Shown here in pieces: positions 35,112-38,246 of a stretch of DNA of 38,246 bases. The position numbers and the translations under genes are program-made. This DNA is from Chloroflexota bacterium (GTDB lineage Bacteria; Chloroflexota; Limnocylindria; P2-11E). Where the stretch lies: assembly GCA_005889295.1 (NCBI GenBank), contig VBEY01000235.1, forward strand, positions 1-38,246, read 5' to 3'. Numbering within the stretch: the first letter of the stretch is position 1; every line of letters starts with the position of its first letter. The notes beneath the pieces are model-generated. The model was not told the origin of the DNA, made no database searches, and saw only the letters and a list, made by a program, of their open reading frames with translations.

Positions 35112-35476
35112 GTTCGGAGGTGGGGATCGACATCATCGAGACGGGGCGGATCCGCAATGTGCTCGAGAAGCATCCGCGGCGCTTCCTCGATCGCGTGTAC
35201 ACGGAGTGGGAACAGATGTACTGCCGGACGAACATCCTGCATCTCTCCGGTCGCTGGGCCGCTAAGGAAGCCGTGTCCAAGGTCCTCGGGCTGGGCGTCC
35301 GCGGCGTCGGCTGGAGAGAGATCGAGATCCGGCGCACACGGGCCGGGCAGCCCACCGTCACGCTCCACGGCCGCGCCGAAGCGCGACGTGCAGCCATCGG
35401 ATTGAGGAGCCCTCTGTCGGTGTCGATATCCCACATCCGGGATCTGGCCGTCGCGGTGGCCGTAGGGCTGCGCTGA
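35108..35476 (+). CDS. acpS: Holo-[acyl-carrier-protein] synthase
   Basis: AcpS (122 aa, normal) transfers 4'-phosphopantetheine from CoA to a serine of acyl carrier protein. The Mg-binding residues Asp8 (VGIDII) and Glu54 (RWAAKEAVSKVLG) are present, as is the ISHIRDLAVAVAV C-terminal motif. It starts at GTG 35108 and ends at TGA 35474-35476, which overlaps the apparent CTG start of the next gene. acpS next to the NAD(P)HX dehydratase and alr is a frequent arrangement. Confidence 0.95.
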
Positions 35477-36369
35477 CCCCGCGGTCGGCGTCGACGGCGC
35501 TCGACGCTCGCGTCGTCCGCGCTGCGCTCAAGCCCCTCCCCAAGGATGCCGGTAAGGAGATCCGAGGTCGCCTGCTCATCGTCGGCGGCTCGCTGCGATA
35601 TCCCGGCGCCGCGCTCCTGGCATCGCGCGCGGCCCTCCGCTGCGGGGCGGGCGTCGTGACGATCGCCGCGGCGCGCACGGTCGTCGAGGCGATCGCCGGT
35701 GAGGATCCGAATGTCACTTTGTTTCCGCTCGCCGAGGCGCAGGCGGGGGTGGTCTCCGCGGCCGCGGCGGCTCAGGTTTCGACCGTGACCACAGAGCGGA
35801 CACGGGCGCTGCTGATCGGACCGGGCCTGGCGCACGCGCCAGGCACCGACGACTTCGTGATCGCGACGCTCCGCAACGCGCGCTCGATCACGACGGTCAT
35901 CGATGCCGACGGGCTGAACGCGCTTGCTCGCACCGAGGCCTGGCGCGACTCGCTGCCGACCAAGACGATCCTTACGCCACACGACGGCGAGGCCGCGCGC
36001 CTTGCCGGCAGTGTCGTACCGTCGGGAGCCGCGCGCATCGCGTTCGCGGAGCGACATGCGCGTGAGTGGGGCGCGGTCGTCTGTCTCAAGGGCGCTGTGA
36101 CCGTCGTGAGCGACGGGAAGAAGACGTACGTGCACGATCAGCCCAATCCCACGCTGGGCGTCGGTGGATCGGGCGACGTGCTTGGCGGCGCCATCGGCGC
36201 GCTCGTGGCCCGCGGGCTCGCACCGCTCGCCGCCGCAGCCTCGGGCGTGTGGGCACACGGACGCGCGGGTGCTCTGCTTGCGAGCGAGATCGGTGAGTCC
36301 GGGGCGCTGGCCAGTGAGATCGCGGACGCCCTTCCACGGGCGCTCCGTGAAATAGTCGAAGGAAGATGA
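35473..36369 (+). CDS. nnrD: ADP/ATP-dependent NAD(P)HX dehydratase, CTG start proposed
   Basis: This enzyme repairs hydrated NAD(P)H. The family core starts with RGRLLIVGGSLRYPGAALLA then SRAALRCGAGVVTIA, followed by LIGPGLA, VIDADGLNAL, TPHDGEAARLAG and NPTLGVGGSGDVLGGAIGALV with the catalytic Asp in GGSGDVL. No ATG, GTG or TTG lies in frame between acpS and this core; the first is GTG 35656, which would cut off the nucleotide-binding N-terminus. CTG 35473 overlaps the acpS stop (CTGA) and gives a 298-aa protein starting TPRSAS. The epimerase domain often fused N-terminally is absent. The start is an inference; the frame is certain. Confidence 0.85.
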   Translation: MTPRSASTALDARVVRAALKPLPKDAGKEIRGRLLIVGGSLRYPGAALLASRAALRCGAGVVTIAAARTVVEAIAGEDPNVTLFPLAEAQAGVVSAAAAAQVSTVTTERTRALLIGPGLAHAPGTDDFVIATLRNARSITTVIDADGLNALARTEAWRDSLPTKTILTPHDGEAARLAGSVVPSGAARIAFAERHAREWGAVVCLKGAVTVVSDGKKTYVHDQPNPTLGVGGSGDVLGGAIGALVARGLAPLAAAASGVWAHGRAGALLASEIGESGALASEIADALPRALREIVEGR

Positions 36370-37538
36370 CTGCCTCCGAGGCCATCCGCTCGACCGTGGC
36401 CGACGTGGACCTCGACGCGATCGCCTCGAACGTCGAGGCCATCCACACGCGGTCGAAAGCCGAGGTCATCGCCGTGGTGAAGGCCGACGCATATGGTCAC
36501 GGCGCCGAGGCGGTCGCCGAGACCTGCTTCGAGGCCGGCGCCGTCATGGTCGCCGTGGCCACGATCGAGGAGGGTCTGGCCCTCCGTGAGGGCGGCGTCA
36601 ACGGCCCGATCCTCGTGTTGCTCGGTTCGACCGAGTCGTCCGAGGTGGCCCACGCCGTCGCTCAGGAGCTCGTGCTCGTGGTCTGGGACGTCGAGCGCGC
36701 ACGCGCCATCAGTGAGGCCGCGGCCGCGCTTCGTCGGATCACCCGCGTCCACTTCAAGGTCGACACCGGACTCACACGGCTTGGCGCCCCGACGAACGAG
36801 GCGGCGGCGCGATATCGCTCGATCGCGTCGTTGCCGCATCTCGAGATCGACGGGATTTTCACGCACTTCGCTACCGCGGACGATCCCGATCCCTCGAACG
36901 ACCGCGCCCAGCTCGGGAGATTTCGGGACGTTCTGACATCGATCCCCGATCGCCCGCGTCTGGTGCATGCCGCCGCGAGCGCGGGCGTCGCCGCGTTCGG
37001 ACCCGTCGACGGCATGAACGCGGTGCGCACGGGTCTCGCGATCTACGGGCTGCACGCCGCCCCGCACCTCGCAGGGGCGCTGCCGCTCCGTCCCGCTCTC
37101 ACGTGGCGGTCGCGGGTGCATCGCATCGCGAGCGTTCCCGCTGGCACGGGGGTGTCGTACGGCCACGAGTACCGGCTTCCCCGCGATGGCCGGATCGCAA
37201 CGGTGCCGGTCGGGTACGGCGATGGACTGCCCCGCGTGGCGGGGAAACGCGGCGCCGTCCTGCTTCGCGGTCAACGGGTGCCGTTCGCGGGCCGCATCTG
37301 CATGGATCTGGTGATGCTCGACGTAACCGCCGTCGAGGGCGCCCGCGAGGGCGATGACGTGACGCTCATCGGCGCGCAGTCCGGCGCGAAGCAGACGGCG
37401 GAGGACCTCGCCGAGGCGTGCGGCACGATCAACTACGAGATCGTCACCGGCATCCGCCGGCGTGTCCCGCGGCGGTACTTTCGGGGCGGAAAGATCGTCG
37501 CGACGCGCACGCTCGCCGAGGGGTATCACGGCCGATGA
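36366..37538 (+). CDS. alr: Alanine racemase
   Basis: Alanine racemase (390 aa) interconverts L- and D-alanine for peptidoglycan with PLP. The PLP lysine is Lys39 in VVKADAYGHG and the second catalytic base is Tyr265 in GVSYGHEYR; both are in their standard places. FKVDTGLTRLG, GYGDGLPR, GRICMDLVMLDVT and EIVTGIRRRVPRRY complete the fold. It overlaps the dehydratase stop (ATGA) and its own stop overlaps the following lipoprotein start (ATGA). Confidence 0.97.
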   Translation: MTASEAIRSTVADVDLDAIASNVEAIHTRSKAEVIAVVKADAYGHGAEAVAETCFEAGAVMVAVATIEEGLALREGGVNGPILVLLGSTESSEVAHAVAQELVLVVWDVERARAISEAAAALRRITRVHFKVDTGLTRLGAPTNEAAARYRSIASLPHLEIDGIFTHFATADDPDPSNDRAQLGRFRDVLTSIPDRPRLVHAAASAGVAAFGPVDGMNAVRTGLAIYGLHAAPHLAGALPLRPALTWRSRVHRIASVPAGTGVSYGHEYRLPRDGRIATVPVGYGDGLPRVAGKRGAVLLRGQRVPFAGRICMDLVMLDVTAVEGAREGDDVTLIGAQSGAKQTAEDLAEACGTINYEIVTGIRRRVPRRYFRGGKIVATRTLAEGYHGR

Positions 37539-38246
37539 GGCGTCGCCGCTGGTTGACGCTCCTCGCGCTGGTCCTCGTCCTGAGCGGGTGCATTCCGCCT
37601 CAGGCGACACCAAGCCCATCGCCCACGGATTCCTTCAGCACACCGGTGCCGAGCACTCCGACGCCGCTCGCGTCGACGACGCTCACGACGCTCGACATGA
37701 CGGCTGCACTGCTCGCCAAGTCGCTGCCGTACGCCAACGGTTTCGAGCTCACGCGAACGGTCCGCGGCCGCTCGGGCCAGCCCGCGAACGGCTTTGAGCC
37801 GGTGCGTACCACGCCTCCTGTCGAGGACATCGGCAGCACTCACGATTTCTGGACGTACGACTTCGCGGCGAAGAAGAACGTCAGGACCACGGCGACGCTT
37901 CGTCTCCTCACCGATCACGCGAAGTGGTGGGTTGCGAACGACGCGAGCGTCGATTTGAACGGCCTGCGAACGACCGCATCCGCGTTTGAGGACAAGGTCT
38001 ATCCGACCGACCGGCGGCTCTACGGAGAGGAGTGGTCTCCCGGTATCGACGCCGACCCGCGCATCAACCTCGTTTTCGCGCGTCTCCCAGGGTCAGCGGC
38101 CGGGTACTTCAGCGGCTCCGATGAGGAGCCCGTCTGGGTGAACGAGTTCTCGGCCGAGCGCGAGATGATCTACATCAACACGCTCGGGGCGCGTCCGGGG
38201 TCGGCCGAGCTGAACAGGATCATCGCCCACGAGTTCTGCCACATGA
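37535..38246 (+). CDS. Lipoprotein zinc metallopeptidase (3' truncated)
   Basis: The open frame runs off the right edge (237 codons seen). The N-terminus RRRRWLTLLALVLVLSGC is a lipoprotein signal peptide with lipobox LSGC, so Cys19 is the likely lipidated residue, followed by a Ser/Thr/Pro linker. A mixed segment follows with HDFWTYDF, TLRLLTDHAKWWV, and INLVFARLPGSAAGYFSGSDE. HEFCHM at residues 232-237, at the very end, is an HExxH zinc-protease motif. Placement among M6-like surface peptidases is tentative. Its ATG overlaps the alr stop (ATGA). Confidence 0.8.
   Translation, partial: MRRRRWLTLLALVLVLSGCIPPQATPSPSPTDSFSTPVPSTPTPLASTTLTTLDMTAALLAKSLPYANGFELTRTVRGRSGQPANGFEPVRTTPPVEDIGSTHDFWTYDFAAKKNVRTTATLRLLTDHAKWWVANDASVDLNGLRTTASAFEDKVYPTDRRLYGEEWSPGIDADPRINLVFARLPGSAAGYFSGSDEEPVWVNEFSAEREMIYINTLGARPGSAELNRIIAHEFCHM

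Overview
The window looks like a high-GC bacterial chromosome fragment carrying the main housekeeping operon cluster. Gene order is rpoB(partial)-rpoC, then str (rpsL-rpsG-fusA-tuf), S10 (rpsJ to rpsQ), spc (rplN to map), alpha (infA to rplQ), truA, rplM-rpsI, and then a c-di-AMP / amino-sugar / cell-wall block. Zn-type S14, cysteine-containing L36, S4 and L24, an rpoC with a long coiled-coil insertion, and cdaA-cdaR-glmM-glmS linkage suggest a member of the Chloroflexota or a neighbouring Terrabacteria lineage. That placement is an inference of moderate confidence. No tRNA, rRNA, CRISPR array, transposase or phage gene was seen.

Layout. 1-5300: rpoB C-terminus and rpoC, closed by a strong hairpin at 5322-5347. 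5355-5798: an SRPBCC-family gene on the minus strand, the only convincing minus-strand gene. 5799-6190: non-coding leader with a promoter (about 5947-5976) and a UUCG hairpin ahead of rpsL. 6191-23071: an unbroken plus-strand run of ribosomal protein genes, fusA, tuf, secY, adk and map, mostly joined by 1-4 nt stop/start overlaps (TAATG, TGATG, TAGTG, ATGA, GTGA). 23081-28366: infA with its own likely promoter, rpmJ, rpsM, rpsK, rpsD, rpoA, rplQ, truA, rplM and rpsI. 28400-33085: a TPR protein, diadenylate cyclase cdaA, its YbbR-domain partner and glmM. 33198-37538: glmS (broken), acpS, an NAD(P)HX dehydratase whose only usable start seems to be CTG, and alanine racemase. The window ends inside a lipoprotein zinc metallopeptidase.

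The most striking observation is a family of four intergenic repeats of 86-113 bp, between rplB/rpsS, rplV/rpsC, rpoA/rplQ and glmM/glmS. Each ends a few bases before the downstream start codon and supplies its GGAG Shine-Dalgarno inside a conserved hairpin. Each also contains an open micro-ORF of 28-37 codons that begins at or within 2 nt of the upstream stop codon and ends on a stop codon overlapping the downstream start codon. In all four the start-to-start distance is 2 modulo 3, so indels preserve this coupling. Three of the four are flanked by 5-7 bp direct duplications of the stop/start junction, as if a small element inserted into coupled gene junctions and duplicated them. I know of no described element with this arrangement.

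Other points of interest are an internal out-of-frame deletion in glmS, Lys/Ala/Pro-rich extensions on many ribosomal proteins, Gly in place of the usual Asn in the RNA polymerase active-site motif, and the CTG start.
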